From contig NZ_VNIA01000008.1 in NCBI RefSeq assembly GCF_008124875.1, positions 1 to 58,781 of the forward strand: a stretch of 58,781 nucleotides of DNA. The letters run 5' to 3'. This document shows positions 1-7,618 of the stretch, piece by piece. Below the pieces are notes generated by a model. That model saw only the letters and a program-made list of their open reading frames with translations. It was not told the origin of the DNA and did no database searches. The first letter of the stretch is position 1. Every line of letters starts with the position of its first letter. The DNA is from Tenacibaculum adriaticum (GTDB lineage: Bacteria; Bacteroidota; Bacteroidia; Flavobacteriales; Flavobacteriaceae). The position numbers and the translations under genes were made by a program.

Positions 1-54
1 ATTGTAAAAAGCGGATTGCCTTATGATGCAAATTATAAAAGTACTTTGGTTTAA
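1..54 (+). CDS. 3' end of an upstream gene (partial)
   Basis: Frame 1 is open from the first base to a TAA at 52-54 and ends in the peptide SGLPYDANYKSTLV. The peptide looks like ordinary coding sequence, and the next 40 bases are non-coding up to the first cassette repeat at 94. Only 17 codons are visible, so neither the family nor the reading frame can be proven. It could also be a chance open stretch. Confidence 0.35.
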   Translation: MVKSGLPYDANYKSTLV

Positions 55-93
55 AAAAGTGTAAAATTTACTTGTTTTTTACCTCAGTTCTTT

Positions 94-656
94 GTTGTGT
101 GCAGTTTTTAATTCAGGTTATACTTTTTTTCATAAATCGTAAAAAGAGATGGTCCATTATCAAAAATTAATTTATCTCCATTTATTTCCCCTTTCGTAAT
201 ATTTCTCGAATAATAATTCGTTTTTCCACCTCGAGATGGATAAAACTGTTCCAATTCAATTGTGTTCTCTTTTATTTTATATTTTCCGCCATAATAAACA
301 GATTTTTTATTTCGAGAGTCGTATTTCAAGTAATAAAGAGTAGAAGTCTTTTTAAAAAATCCGTCATTGTGGAAAATCAAAATTTGAGGATTCTTTTTTT
401 CGTTATCATTATAATATCTACCCTCAAAAATTTGAACATAATATGCCGAAGTATCAATTTTAGTTAAATCTTTCTCGTTAGGAATTTTTGCAAATTTGTA
501 ATTCACTTTTTCGTTTAGAATAGGTTCTCCATTGTTGTCTTTTGGTATTCTATGATATCCAATACAACAAGTCAAGAATAAAGGCAAAAGCAATAAAATA
601 AGGATTTTTTTAACCATAATTCTAACTGTTCGGGTTTTTCTCAAATTGCATACAAC
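94..656 (-). repeat. One-gene cassette 1 bounded by terminal inverted repeats
   Basis: The unit starts with GTTGTGTGCA (94-103) and ends with TGCATACAAC (647-656), inverted repeats matching at 9 of 10 positions. Just inside the right end, read on the minus strand, lies ATTTGAGAAAA, which recurs at the same place in the neighbouring unit. One minus-strand gene (108-617) fills the interior. Four bases (CAAT) separate this unit from cassette 2. The ends do not fit the classical integron attC core (RYYYAAC / GTTRRRY). Cassette-like behaviour is inferred from the structure only. Confidence 0.6.
108..617 (-). CDS. Small secreted or lipoprotein-like protein, function unknown
   Basis: About 169 residues from the ATG at 617. 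The frame runs back to a TTG at 659, but that codon lies outside the inverted-repeat end at 647-656, and the peptide beginning MVKKILILLLLPLFLTCC starts exactly with a signal sequence, so 617 is preferred. Two cysteines follow the hydrophobic stretch. The lipobox (F/L-T-C-C) is poor, so lipidation is uncertain. The rest is polar and rich in Lys, Asn and Tyr, and looks like a small beta-rich domain (YYGGKYKIKENTIELEQFYP). I do not recognise the family. It is the only gene of a cassette-like unit and probably uses the unit's own 5' segment for expression. Confidence 0.65.
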   Translation of the reverse strand: MVKKILILLLLPLFLTCCIGYHRIPKDNNGEPILNEKVNYKFAKIPNEKDLTKIDTSAYYVQIFEGRYYNDNEKKNPQILIFHNDGFFKKTSTLYYLKYDSRNKKSVYYGGKYKIKENTIELEQFYPSRGGKTNYYSRNITKGEINGDKLIFDNGPSLFTIYEKKYNLN

Positions 657-660
657 CAAT

Positions 661-1260
661 GTTGTGTACAGTTTTATTTTATTCGTTCATATTCTAATAC
701 GCTTGAATTTCTAAATCCAGCTGGAAAAATTATTGCAACAGCTCCAAATTCGTGTTTAATTCTATCTATTAGGATTGAATTGTCTTTTACAATAATTCGT
801 TTTTTGTCATTTGTAAATGTTCCAAAAATATAAGGCAATCCAGAAATACTTAAGTTTTGATTTAAATAGAATATTCCATTTCTTAATATGCCATTTAAGG
901 TATCACTTTTTATTCTTTCGTTGTTTTGAAAAATATCGAGTTTTAATTCTTTTTCATTAATGATGGTCAATTTCGCAAAACTCTCTTTACTGTTACTTAA
1001 TTCTAATTTATTTTTTTCTGATTTCCACCAAATTCCAGTAAGGCTTTCAAAGATATTGTTCTTATTCAATGAGTCAGTTTTGCTATAAATTCTATATTTT
1101 CCGTTTATCTTATTAAATTCTGTCTGACTTTTTAAATCAGTTCCGTCTGAAGTCAAGTCTTTTGAAAAACTAGCACATCCTAAAAAAAATAAGTTGAAGG
1201 ATATTAAAAATATGAAATAGATTATTTTTTTAGATGTCATTTTCTCAAATTGTACACAAC
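661..1260 (-). repeat. One-gene cassette 2 bounded by terminal inverted repeats
   Basis: GTTGTGTACA at 661-670 and TGTACACAAC at 1251-1260 are a perfect 10-bp inverted repeat enclosing a single minus-strand gene. The ATTTGAGAAAA segment next to the right end matches that of cassette 1. The GTTTTA segment after the left end also matches cassette 1 (GTTGTGTNCAGTTTT in both). Where the two units meet (648-670), the facing ends can fold into a short hairpin with ACAAC/GTTGT pairing. This modular arrangement is the main evidence that the region is a cassette array. Confidence 0.65.
674..1240 (-). CDS. Putative lipoprotein, function unknown
   Basis: 188 residues starting at ATG 1240. A lysine-rich start and a hydrophobic segment end in FFLGC, giving a plausible lipobox with Cys22 as the lipidated residue. 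The mature part is polar, with a short repeated sense of beta strands (LTIINEKELKLDIFQNNERI), and carries FGTFTNDKKRIIVKDNSILIDRI near the C-terminal third. No enzyme motif is visible and I do not recognise the family. It shares only its layout (signal sequence, small mature domain, minus strand) with the gene in the adjacent cassette and is not an obvious paralogue of it. The 5' untranslated part (1241-1260) is the cassette end itself. Confidence 0.7.
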   Translation of the reverse strand: MTSKKIIYFIFLISFNLFFLGCASFSKDLTSDGTDLKSQTEFNKINGKYRIYSKTDSLNKNNIFESLTGIWWKSEKNKLELSNSKESFAKLTIINEKELKLDIFQNNERIKSDTLNGILRNGIFYLNQNLSISGLPYIFGTFTNDKKRIIVKDNSILIDRIKHEFGAVAIIFPAGFRNSSVLEYERIK

Positions 1261-1268
1261 GTGTGAAA

Positions 1269-1326
1269 GAATATCCATCTGTTTTAATTGTGGATATTCA
1301 CCGATAGCGAAGTTCAATAAAAATAT
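1269..1326. repeat. Dispersed hairpin repeat, copy 1
   Basis: GAATATCCA (1269-1277) and TGGATATTC (1291-1299) form a perfect 9-bp stem around a 13-base loop, followed by ACCGATAG. A related copy in the same orientation lies at 7436-7504, sharing CTGTTTTAATTGT, GATATT, ACC and ATAG in the same order. The two copies frame the sigma/FecR/receptor/lipoprotein block. This copy also lies directly after the receptor gene, so it may serve as its terminator. Confidence 0.55.
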
Positions 1327-1344
1327 AGTAAGAAGCAAACTAAA

Positions 1345-3627
1345 TTAAAAACGAACTCTAAAATTTAGATTAGGAGTAAAACCGAGCGATTGGTTTTCAA
1401 TTTTAGAAATCATATCACCTGTATTGGTATAGTAAGTGTTAATGATGTTTTTTTTGTCTAAGACATTCCAGATAGAAAGTCCTAAATGCGCTTTGTGTTT
1501 CCCTAAATTAAATTGATAGGAAGAAGAGAAGCCTACTTTTAAATAATCCTCTAATCTGCTACTGTTTGGTATTTGGTAAACAATAGTATTGCTATCCATA
1601 TTTTCGGGCTGCGTGTAGGGTTTTCCGGAATGCCAATTTAAACCCAAAGCGATTTTAAATTTATTAATTTGATAAGTACCAGCGAAATTAACAACATGCG
1701 TAATATCAAAGTTATTCGGAAAAGAATCTCCTGAGTTTAATGTGTTAAACGTGTAATTATTATCACTGTACGAATAACTTAGCCACGTACTGAAATTCTG
1801 AAAACGTTTGTTTATTAAAACATCAATTCCTTTTACAAGGTAACTCCCCGTTGCATTTACAAACTGATATTGGTTTTGAAAACCTTGACTACGCGTGGTA
1901 ATACCATCTACTTTTTTTATATACGTTTCCGCACTTAAAAGTAGCTTGTTTTTGTCGAAGCTAATACCAAAACTAGCTTGTTTGCTTTTTAAAACAGGAA
2001 TGGTTGAATTATTTGCTAATACCCAACGACGTTTTTCAATCCCTAAAAAATCGTTTTGTAAATCTATAATTTGAGAAGTGCTTTGACTTTTTAATTCTGC
2101 GGAAAGTTCTGCTTTAAAATGATTCAAAAAACGCTGACTTACATGTAAGCGCGGTTCTGTTAAGTGCAAGTCAAATTTTTCAAAATAATTGTGTCTTACC
2201 CCAAATTTAACGATTGAATTTTTATTTTTGGGTTGAAAAACTCCTTCGGTATAAATAGCATAGGTTTGCAACACACGTTTAATATAACTACTAAATAACG
2301 GATTATTAACGTCTTCTAAATTGCTAATACCAACCTCTGCAAATTGTAGCCCTGTGTTTAGTTGTAAGGTGGAATTTATACTATAATTTACATCAAACTT
2401 AATTCCGTCATCAATAACTACATTTTCTTGTATTAACCGTTGATCGTTTAAAATATCGTAGTTCGTTGCATTTAAATTGTACTTAGATACATAAACCTGC
2501 GCATTTGTAGTTAGCTTGTCGTTCCAGTTACGTAGATAAGAAATTCCACCAGCTAAACTTTTTTGTTTTAATTCACTATCGGAAGCTTCATTAACGGTAT
2601 TTATAGTGGCTTCTTCTTGATAATTTAACCTGTTGTAAATAGATAAAAAGTTAATACGGAGCTTATCTCTTTCAGAAATATCGTATAGAAATTTTAAATA
2701 AGTATCGTAAAAATAAAAGTCTTCATTTTTAGAAATTGAAGCACTGTTTGTATTGGTTAAATCAGAATCTTGGAATACACGTTTAAAATATTGGTCGTAG
2801 GTTGGTGTGTTTGCAAAATCGGTTATAGAGCGTCTTGCTGCTATTTGTAAGGCTGTTTTTTTACCTAAAGGAAGAATCGCAAAACCATCTACACTAATTA
2901 AATCGATACCAACACCAAATTCTTGTTTATGGCTAATTTCATCATCTAATTTTAAATCTATAATTCCAGAAATACTTTCTCCATATTTAGCACTCGAACC
3001 ATTTTTTATTACAGAAACATGTTTGGTTAAATAAGGATTAAATGCTGAAATTAACCCAAAAAAATGTCCCGATTGATACATTCGTATACCATCGTAAAGA
3101 AGCAGGTTTTGATCGTGTGTTCCGCCACGAATATTAATGTTAGAAACGGTTTCATCTACACTAATAACTCCAGGAAGTGCTTGTATAATTTGTAAAACAT
3201 CGGGCTCGGTTAGCCCAGGTAAAATTTCAAATTGAACTGGTTTTATCGTAATGCTACCCGTATTGTTTTTATAAATACCAGAAGTTAAATAGTTATTTAC
3301 CACAACTTCTTCTAGTTCTTGAAATACAAAATTATCAGAAGCGGTTTTCTTACGAATAGTTATAAAAGTATCATTTAATTGATTAAAACGAAGTTGCGTT
3401 TTACTTTCAATAGCGCTTAATACTTCGGTTAATAATAAGTTGGTAAAATCTAAATTTACATAAACACCGTTAATGGTATTATCTGCATACGAAAAACTAA
3501 CATTGTATTGCTTTTCAATAGTGGGCAATAATAATCTTAAAGGTTGACTTTTAGTTTGTGCATTTACTAAAAATCTACCTAAAAAAAATAAGAATAAAAG
3601 TAGCGTAACTTTTAAAGGTTTATTCAC
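1345..3627 (-). CDS. TonB-dependent outer-membrane receptor with signalling (STN) domain
   Basis: 760 residues. The signal peptide is residues 1-23 (ending VNAQ). An STN-type domain spans about 28-92, the segment that contacts FecR in transducing receptors. A TonB-box-like LEEVVV follows at 105-110. The plug is about 115-230 (LPGVISVDETVSNINIRGG, LLLYDGIRMY, GSSAKYG). The beta-barrel runs to the C-terminus and ends in the aromatic-terminal strand FRVRF. The start is GTG and overlaps the end of the FecR gene by 8 bases, indicating translational coupling. With the sigma factor and FecR upstream it forms a classical cell-surface signalling operon, importing an unidentified ligand energised by TonB. 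Ligand identity cannot be read from sequence; iron chelates or oligomers are the usual classes. Confidence 0.9.
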   Translation of the reverse strand: MNKPLKVTLLLFLFFLGRFLVNAQTKSQPLRLLLPTIEKQYNVSFSYADNTINGVYVNLDFTNLLLTEVLSAIESKTQLRFNQLNDTFITIRKKTASDNFVFQELEEVVVNNYLTSGIYKNNTGSITIKPVQFEILPGLTEPDVLQIIQALPGVISVDETVSNINIRGGTHDQNLLLYDGIRMYQSGHFFGLISAFNPYLTKHVSVIKNGSSAKYGESISGIIDLKLDDEISHKQEFGVGIDLISVDGFAILPLGKKTALQIAARRSITDFANTPTYDQYFKRVFQDSDLTNTNSASISKNEDFYFYDTYLKFLYDISERDKLRINFLSIYNRLNYQEEATINTVNEASDSELKQKSLAGGISYLRNWNDKLTTNAQVYVSKYNLNATNYDILNDQRLIQENVVIDDGIKFDVNYSINSTLQLNTGLQFAEVGISNLEDVNNPLFSSYIKRVLQTYAIYTEGVFQPKNKNSIVKFGVRHNYFEKFDLHLTEPRLHVSQRFLNHFKAELSAELKSQSTSQIIDLQNDFLGIEKRRWVLANNSTIPVLKSKQASFGISFDKNKLLLSAETYIKKVDGITTRSQGFQNQYQFVNATGSYLVKGIDVLINKRFQNFSTWLSYSYSDNNYTFNTLNSGDSFPNNFDITHVVNFAGTYQINKFKIALGLNWHSGKPYTQPENMDSNTIVYQIPNSSRLEDYLKVGFSSSYQFNLGKHKAHLGLSIWNVLDKKNIINTYYTNTGDMISKIENQSLGFTPNLNFRVRF

Positions 3628-4513
3628 GCTTAAGAGTTATGGTTTTATTAGTTTGTTCGTATTTTAATTGTAACGGTTGTGTTATCGATTGTATAGCTAT
3701 ATTAATATTGTTATGAGAGAATTTTCCTGTAAATAATTGATTAATATCCACATTTTCGGTGTTAATATTTACATTAAATTGTCTTTCAAACTCTGCAATA
3801 ACTTCTTTAAACGGAATACTTTTAAATTCACTAGTATTGTCTAACCAAAGAGGTTGTTTGTTAGCAGTTGAGGTATTCGTAATGGTATTGTTGATTACTA
3901 AAAAGGATTGACCAGGTTTTAATTTAGTGTATTTATTTTTATAAGCTACTTGCACAGAGCCTTCATAACAAATTACCTCAAAATAATTGTTGCGTTGTTT
4001 TACATTAAACTGTGTACCTAAAACGGTTACGGTTCCTGAAGAAGTAATAACATTAAAAGTGCTTCCTTTTTCTACCTTAAAAAAAGCTTCACCCTCAAGC
4101 TTAAGATTTCTTTTAGTATTCCATTTATGCTTTTTAAATGAAAGTTTTGATTGAGCGTTTAGATTAACAATAGAATTATCAGGCAACGAAATCTCTGTTT
4201 TCTCTGCAAAACTAGTGATGTAGTTTGTATTTCGGTTAATAGAATAAAAGTAAGTACCCAAACCAATTACCAAGACAGCAGCTACTTGCATAGCTTTGTA
4301 CAACCAATTTTGTTTTGGCTGTTTTTTAGAGTTAGTAACTTCTAAAACAGTTTGTAAAGCTTCATCTGAATTAAATTCAGGAGCTTTAAAACCTTTACTG
4401 TAATTAGAAAGTTTGATGAGGTCGTTATAATCCTCTAATGCCTCAAAAGCTTTTTGCTCTTCAGGATTAAGGTTATTGTCTAACCATTTTTTTATTAATT
4501 CTTCTTTATTCAT
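3620..4513 (-). CDS. FecR-family anti-sigma factor
   Basis: 297 residues. The N-terminal cytoplasmic anti-sigma part (1-68) holds NPEEQKAFEAL. One membrane helix spans about 72-91 (MQVAAVLVIGLGTYFY). The periplasmic FecR domain spans about 98-195 (SLPDNSIVNLNAQSKLSF, LKLEGEAFFKVEKG, GTQFNVKQ), and a DUF4974-type C-terminal domain 225-295 contacts the receptor's STN segment. In this family the protein holds the ECF sigma factor inactive until the receptor binds ligand. It lies 60 bases after the sigma gene and overlaps the receptor gene by 8 bases, so the three are probably one transcript. No missing segment or frame break is seen. Confidence 0.92.
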   Translation of the reverse strand: MNKEELIKKWLDNNLNPEEQKAFEALEDYNDLIKLSNYSKGFKAPEFNSDEALQTVLEVTNSKKQPKQNWLYKAMQVAAVLVIGLGTYFYSINRNTNYITSFAEKTEISLPDNSIVNLNAQSKLSFKKHKWNTKRNLKLEGEAFFKVEKGSTFNVITSSGTVTVLGTQFNVKQRNNYFEVICYEGSVQVAYKNKYTKLKPGQSFLVINNTITNTSTANKQPLWLDNTSEFKSIPFKEVIAEFERQFNVNINTENVDINQLFTGKFSHNNINIAIQSITQPLQLKYEQTNKTITLKRE

Positions 4514-4573
4514 CTTACGATTATCAATTATATAACAGTTGAGTTGTAAAAACTCCTACCTATTTTTTAGATT

Positions 4574-5089
4574 TTATAATTCTTTTATTTCTTCACGTAG
4601 TTTTTTTAAAGCTCCGTAAATTCTTTTTTCTACCGCTTTTGTGCTAATATTTAATATCTCCGCAATTTCTTTAAAACGTTTTCCTTCTGTTCTGTTCATT
4701 AAAAATGCAACACGTTCGGCTTCTGTTAAATTTGAAATGGCATTTTCCAGTTTTTTTAAATACTCCTTTTCTTGCATTAAAAACTCTGGAGATTCGTTGG
4801 TGTGCTCTTTAGGTTGTATTTTTTGATGCTTCAAAACTACCTTTTGATGCGCAACCTCATTTAGCATTAAATTATTAGCGATCGTATAAACAAAACTTTT
4901 AGCTTTTTCTGGAGTTACTTTTTTACAGTTTTCCCAAAGTTTTATAAACGCTTCTTGCATTTTATCTTGAGGATTTAAACGTTCTCCATATTTATAATAT
5001 AAAAAGCTGTATAAATTTTTTGAATGTTTTTTAAAAAACGCTTCAAATAGAGATTGTTGGCAAATATTTTTATGTAGATCTTTAGGCAT
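4574..5089 (-). CDS. ECF-type RNA polymerase sigma factor (FecI-like)
   Basis: 171 residues. Sigma region 2 is about 14-80 (SLFEAFFKKHSKNLYSFL, DKMQEAFIKLWEN, SFVYTIANNLMLNE). Sigma region 4 is about 110-165 (LTEAERVAFLMNRTEGKRFKEIAEILNISTKAVEKRI), with a helix-turn-helix at IAEILNISTKAVEKRI. There is no region 1.1 or 3, as expected for ECF factors. It is the first gene of the sigma, FecR, receptor operon and should be released by FecR on receptor signalling. Its own operon is the default target. The lipoprotein gene starting 160 bases away on the other strand is a second candidate, because the two share the intergenic region. Confidence 0.93.
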   Translation of the reverse strand: MPKDLHKNICQQSLFEAFFKKHSKNLYSFLYYKYGERLNPQDKMQEAFIKLWENCKKVTPEKAKSFVYTIANNLMLNEVAHQKVVLKHQKIQPKEHTNESPEFLMQEKEYLKKLENAISNLTEAERVAFLMNRTEGKRFKEIAEILNISTKAVEKRIYGALKKLREEIKEL

Positions 5090-5114
5090 TAAGAGGATTT
5101 AAATTAGTGTATTG

Positions 5115-5145
5115 CAAAATAGCGATAATTTTTTTTTAAAGTCAA
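5115..5145 (-). promoter_or_regulatory. Probable promoter of the sigma/FecR/receptor operon
   Basis: Read on the minus strand, TTG (5145-5143) is followed after 21 bases by TATTTTG (5121-5115), close to the Bacteroidota housekeeping pattern TTG-N17-23-TAnnTTTG but one base short in the second element. It lies 25 bases before the sigma start codon. The match is imperfect, so it is offered as a candidate. Confidence 0.4.
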
Positions 5146-5248
5146 GGTAGGAATTTTTAAGACTGAATTGTTCTATTACTGAAAAGCGGGAAAAAGCTTT
5201 TGAAAAAGAAAAGAATCAAATAAAAACTAATTAAATAGAGTAAATATT

Positions 5249-7330
5249 ATGAGACAATTTAAAAAGTTATTTTTTTTGCCCTTAATGGTTTTTGCCTTAT
5301 TAACATCCTGTCAAAAGGAGGAAGTTAATATTGTAAACCCTACAGAAGAATCAATTATTAAAAACAACTCAACTACGGCAACTTTAATGAGCAGAACAGC
5401 TACAAACGATGGTTCTGTTGATAATATTATTGATAATGCTAATTGTTTAGAAATCATCTTACCAGTGACAGTTACTGCAAACGGAATAACAGTTACTATC
5501 GAAAGTATAACAGATTACAGTGTTTTAGAAGGAATTCTTGATGAATTTACGAATGATAATGATGAGGTAGCAATTACTTTTCCTATACATGTTACTTTAA
5601 ATAATTACACAGAAATTGTTTTAAATAGTCAAGAAGAATTAAATCAAGCAATTGAAGGCTGTGTGGGTGAAAATGAAGAAGATGATGATATTGAATGTAT
5701 TGATTTTAAGTATCCAATTTCTTTTTCAATTTACAATACTAGTTTTCAAATTATTGAGACAAAAACAATTAATAATGATAGTGAATTGTATCATTTTATG
5801 GAATCACTTGATGGGGCTATTTTGGCAAGTCTAAACTTTCCTGTTTCTTTAATTAATCCTTCTGGCGAAATCATTGAAGTGGCTAGTAATCAAGAATTAG
5901 ATGAAGCTTTGAGTAATGCTGATGAAGCATGCGATGAAGATGATGACTATGATTACAATGATGATGATTCTGATTGTACAGAAACGTATGTAGATGAATT
6001 GTTAATGAAATGTCATTGGGTAGCTGTATCGTATAATGGAGATAATCAATTGACGGATTATGATGTTTACTTTAAAGAAAACCAACAGCTATTAGTAACA
6101 GGAAATGGAGTTCAATTTGAAGGTGTTTGGTCAACTTCTCAAAGTACAGCAAACACAGTAAGTGTAGAGATTTCTCAATTAGGAGGAGGAACACATGAAG
6201 ATTTAAATGGTCAATGGTCTGTAACTGATTGTAGTGAGTATGGTCGTTTTGTTTTTGTAAAAGACAGTGTTGAAATGGTTATGGAAAAAGAATGTCAGAC
6301 GAGTCCCGATTGCACCGAAGAAGAGGTTAAAAATTACTTAAATTATTGTGTTTGGAATGTGGTAGATTTTAATGGAAGTAATGATTTGTTAGAGTACGAT
6401 TTAAGTTTTGATTTAGACGGAACATTCTCTGTAACGGGAAATGGGCAATCAACAACAGCTAACTGGAGTATATCTATGTCAGCTACGAACGATGTTGAGG
6501 TAGAATTATCAAATATTGCAGGAGCAAATATTCAAGCAATTAACGGGACGTGGAAAGTTTATCAATGTGCTGAAAACAGAATGAAATTTATTAATAACAA
6601 CGGAGGTTATTTCATTGTAGAGCGACAAAATTGTTACACAGAAGAAGAACTTTTTAATGCGGCTTTAGAATGCCAATGGAAGGTAAATAGCTTAATTGTA
6701 GATGGTGTTGATTTTACAGACAATAATCCTTTCTTATTTACTTTCTATGAAAATGAATTTGCAATTGCTTCAAACGGAGATGTTATTTCTTATGGAAGCC
6801 TTACTGCAGAATCTACATCAAATGATCAATTGGTAGTATTGCTATCTATTTTTAATAATTCTACTCTAGGTGATTATTATGTTGTAAAAAGTATAACAAA
6901 TGAAGTAATTATTTTTGAGAGCGGAAACAAAGAATTAAAACTGGTTAGAAATTGCGATAATTCTACTCCAGATGAAGATGTTGTTCAAATAAAAGAATGG
7001 ATGACAGACGGAAATTGGTCGATTACTTATGCTTTGGAAGATAGTGTAGATATTACAGCAGATTACTATAGTATAGATTTCGATTTCCAAAGTAATACTG
7101 ATTTAGTTGGGTTTAATAACAATGATCAAATATCATCTACACTTCATTGGAATGTAGTTAGAGACCAAAGTGGTAAGCTTCGTTTTGTAATAGATTACTT
7201 AGGAACTTTCCCTTATTGGCAAATGGATGACGATTGGTATATCACTGAGGTTACCAGTACAAGAATAGAATTACATTATGTTAACGACAGTACTAATAAT
7301 GAGTTTGTACTAGTATTTGAAAAGCAATAA
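5249..7330 (+). CDS. Surface lipoprotein with two sets of internal repeats
   Basis: 693 residues. A signal peptide ends in LLTSC, making Cys21 the lipid anchor. The residues after it, CQKEEV, fit the Bacteroidota lipoprotein export signal (C-x-K-[DE]-[DE]), so display on the outer surface is likely. Two related segments, about 66-138 and 150-228, share a C...(F)P(I/V) pattern and an N-Q-E-L-like ending before Cys. An acidic linker (229-242) follows. Then come four tandem units of about 110 residues (243-349, 355-462, 463-569, 577-693), each opening with a helix and CxW or NW and holding a lipocalin-like set of strands (GVWSTSQS, ANWSISMS, LHWNVV). Paired cysteines bound the units. I do not recognise the protein. 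Its position opposite the sigma factor suggests co-regulation with the receptor. It is not SusD-like. Confidence 0.85.
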   Translation: MRQFKKLFFLPLMVFALLTSCQKEEVNIVNPTEESIIKNNSTTATLMSRTATNDGSVDNIIDNANCLEIILPVTVTANGITVTIESITDYSVLEGILDEFTNDNDEVAITFPIHVTLNNYTEIVLNSQEELNQAIEGCVGENEEDDDIECIDFKYPISFSIYNTSFQIIETKTINNDSELYHFMESLDGAILASLNFPVSLINPSGEIIEVASNQELDEALSNADEACDEDDDYDYNDDDSDCTETYVDELLMKCHWVAVSYNGDNQLTDYDVYFKENQQLLVTGNGVQFEGVWSTSQSTANTVSVEISQLGGGTHEDLNGQWSVTDCSEYGRFVFVKDSVEMVMEKECQTSPDCTEEEVKNYLNYCVWNVVDFNGSNDLLEYDLSFDLDGTFSVTGNGQSTTANWSISMSATNDVEVELSNIAGANIQAINGTWKVYQCAENRMKFINNNGGYFIVERQNCYTEEELFNAALECQWKVNSLIVDGVDFTDNNPFLFTFYENEFAIASNGDVISYGSLTAESTSNDQLVVLLSIFNNSTLGDYYVVKSITNEVIIFESGNKELKLVRNCDNSTPDEDVVQIKEWMTDGNWSITYALEDSVDITADYYSIDFDFQSNTDLVGFNNNDQISSTLHWNVVRDQSGKLRFVIDYLGTFPYWQMDDDWYITEVTSTRIELHYVNDSTNNEFVLVFEKQ

Positions 7331-7383
7331 TAAAATTAAGATTAAACGCTAAATAATTTTTATAGTGTTTGTTTAAAGGGAGG

Positions 7384-7420
7384 AAAATCCGGGGAGTGTA
7401 AACTTTCCGGATTTTTAATT
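7384..7420 (+). terminator. Rho-independent terminator of the lipoprotein gene
   Basis: AAAATCCGG (7384-7392) pairs with CCGGATTTT (7407-7415) around a 14-base loop and runs into a T-rich stretch, 54 bases after the stop codon. Confidence 0.75.
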
Positions 7421-7435
7421 TTATAATGAGTTTTC

Positions 7436-7504
7436 ACTATCGGGTAAAAATATTCCACTGTTTTAATTGTAGATATTAACCAATAGTAATGCTTAAAAAA
7501 ATAT
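7436..7504. repeat. Dispersed hairpin repeat, copy 2
   Basis: Same orientation and order of blocks as the copy at 1269-1326: CTGTTTTAATTGT, GATATT, ACC and ATAG. Here the left arm is longer: ACTATCGG near 7436 can pair imperfectly with CCAATAGT near 7480, giving a long imperfect stem-loop. It lies after the lipoprotein terminator and so is not needed for termination. Together the copies look like a REP-type element framing a 6-kb block. Confidence 0.5.
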
Positions 7505-7576
7505 TCTCAAGTCATTTTTTATTAGCTTTAATTAAAAATAGTACTTAAATTAAAATCTTTTAGATATTGTATAAAT

Positions 7577-7584
7577 TATCTTTG
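7577..7584 (+). promoter_or_regulatory. -7 promoter element before the ATP-grasp gene
   Basis: TATCTTTG matches the Bacteroidota TAnnTTTG element exactly, 34 bases before the start codon. No good TTG lies 17-23 bases upstream, so the call rests on one element. Confidence 0.45.
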
Positions 7585-7618
7585 TGGATGTATTTTTAAA
7601 ATTTTAATTAAAAGTAAA

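Noticed and set aside
94..1260. Integron attC sites at the cassette ends
   Set aside because: The ends GTTGTGT and ACACAAC do not fit the GTTRRRY and RYYYAAC core pairs, no integron integrase is in view, and no long paired attC-like structure is seen.
2807..3034. Plus-strand frame inside the TonB receptor gene
   Set aside because: It mirrors the receptor reading frame on the opposite strand, with no ribosome site and low-complexity sequence.
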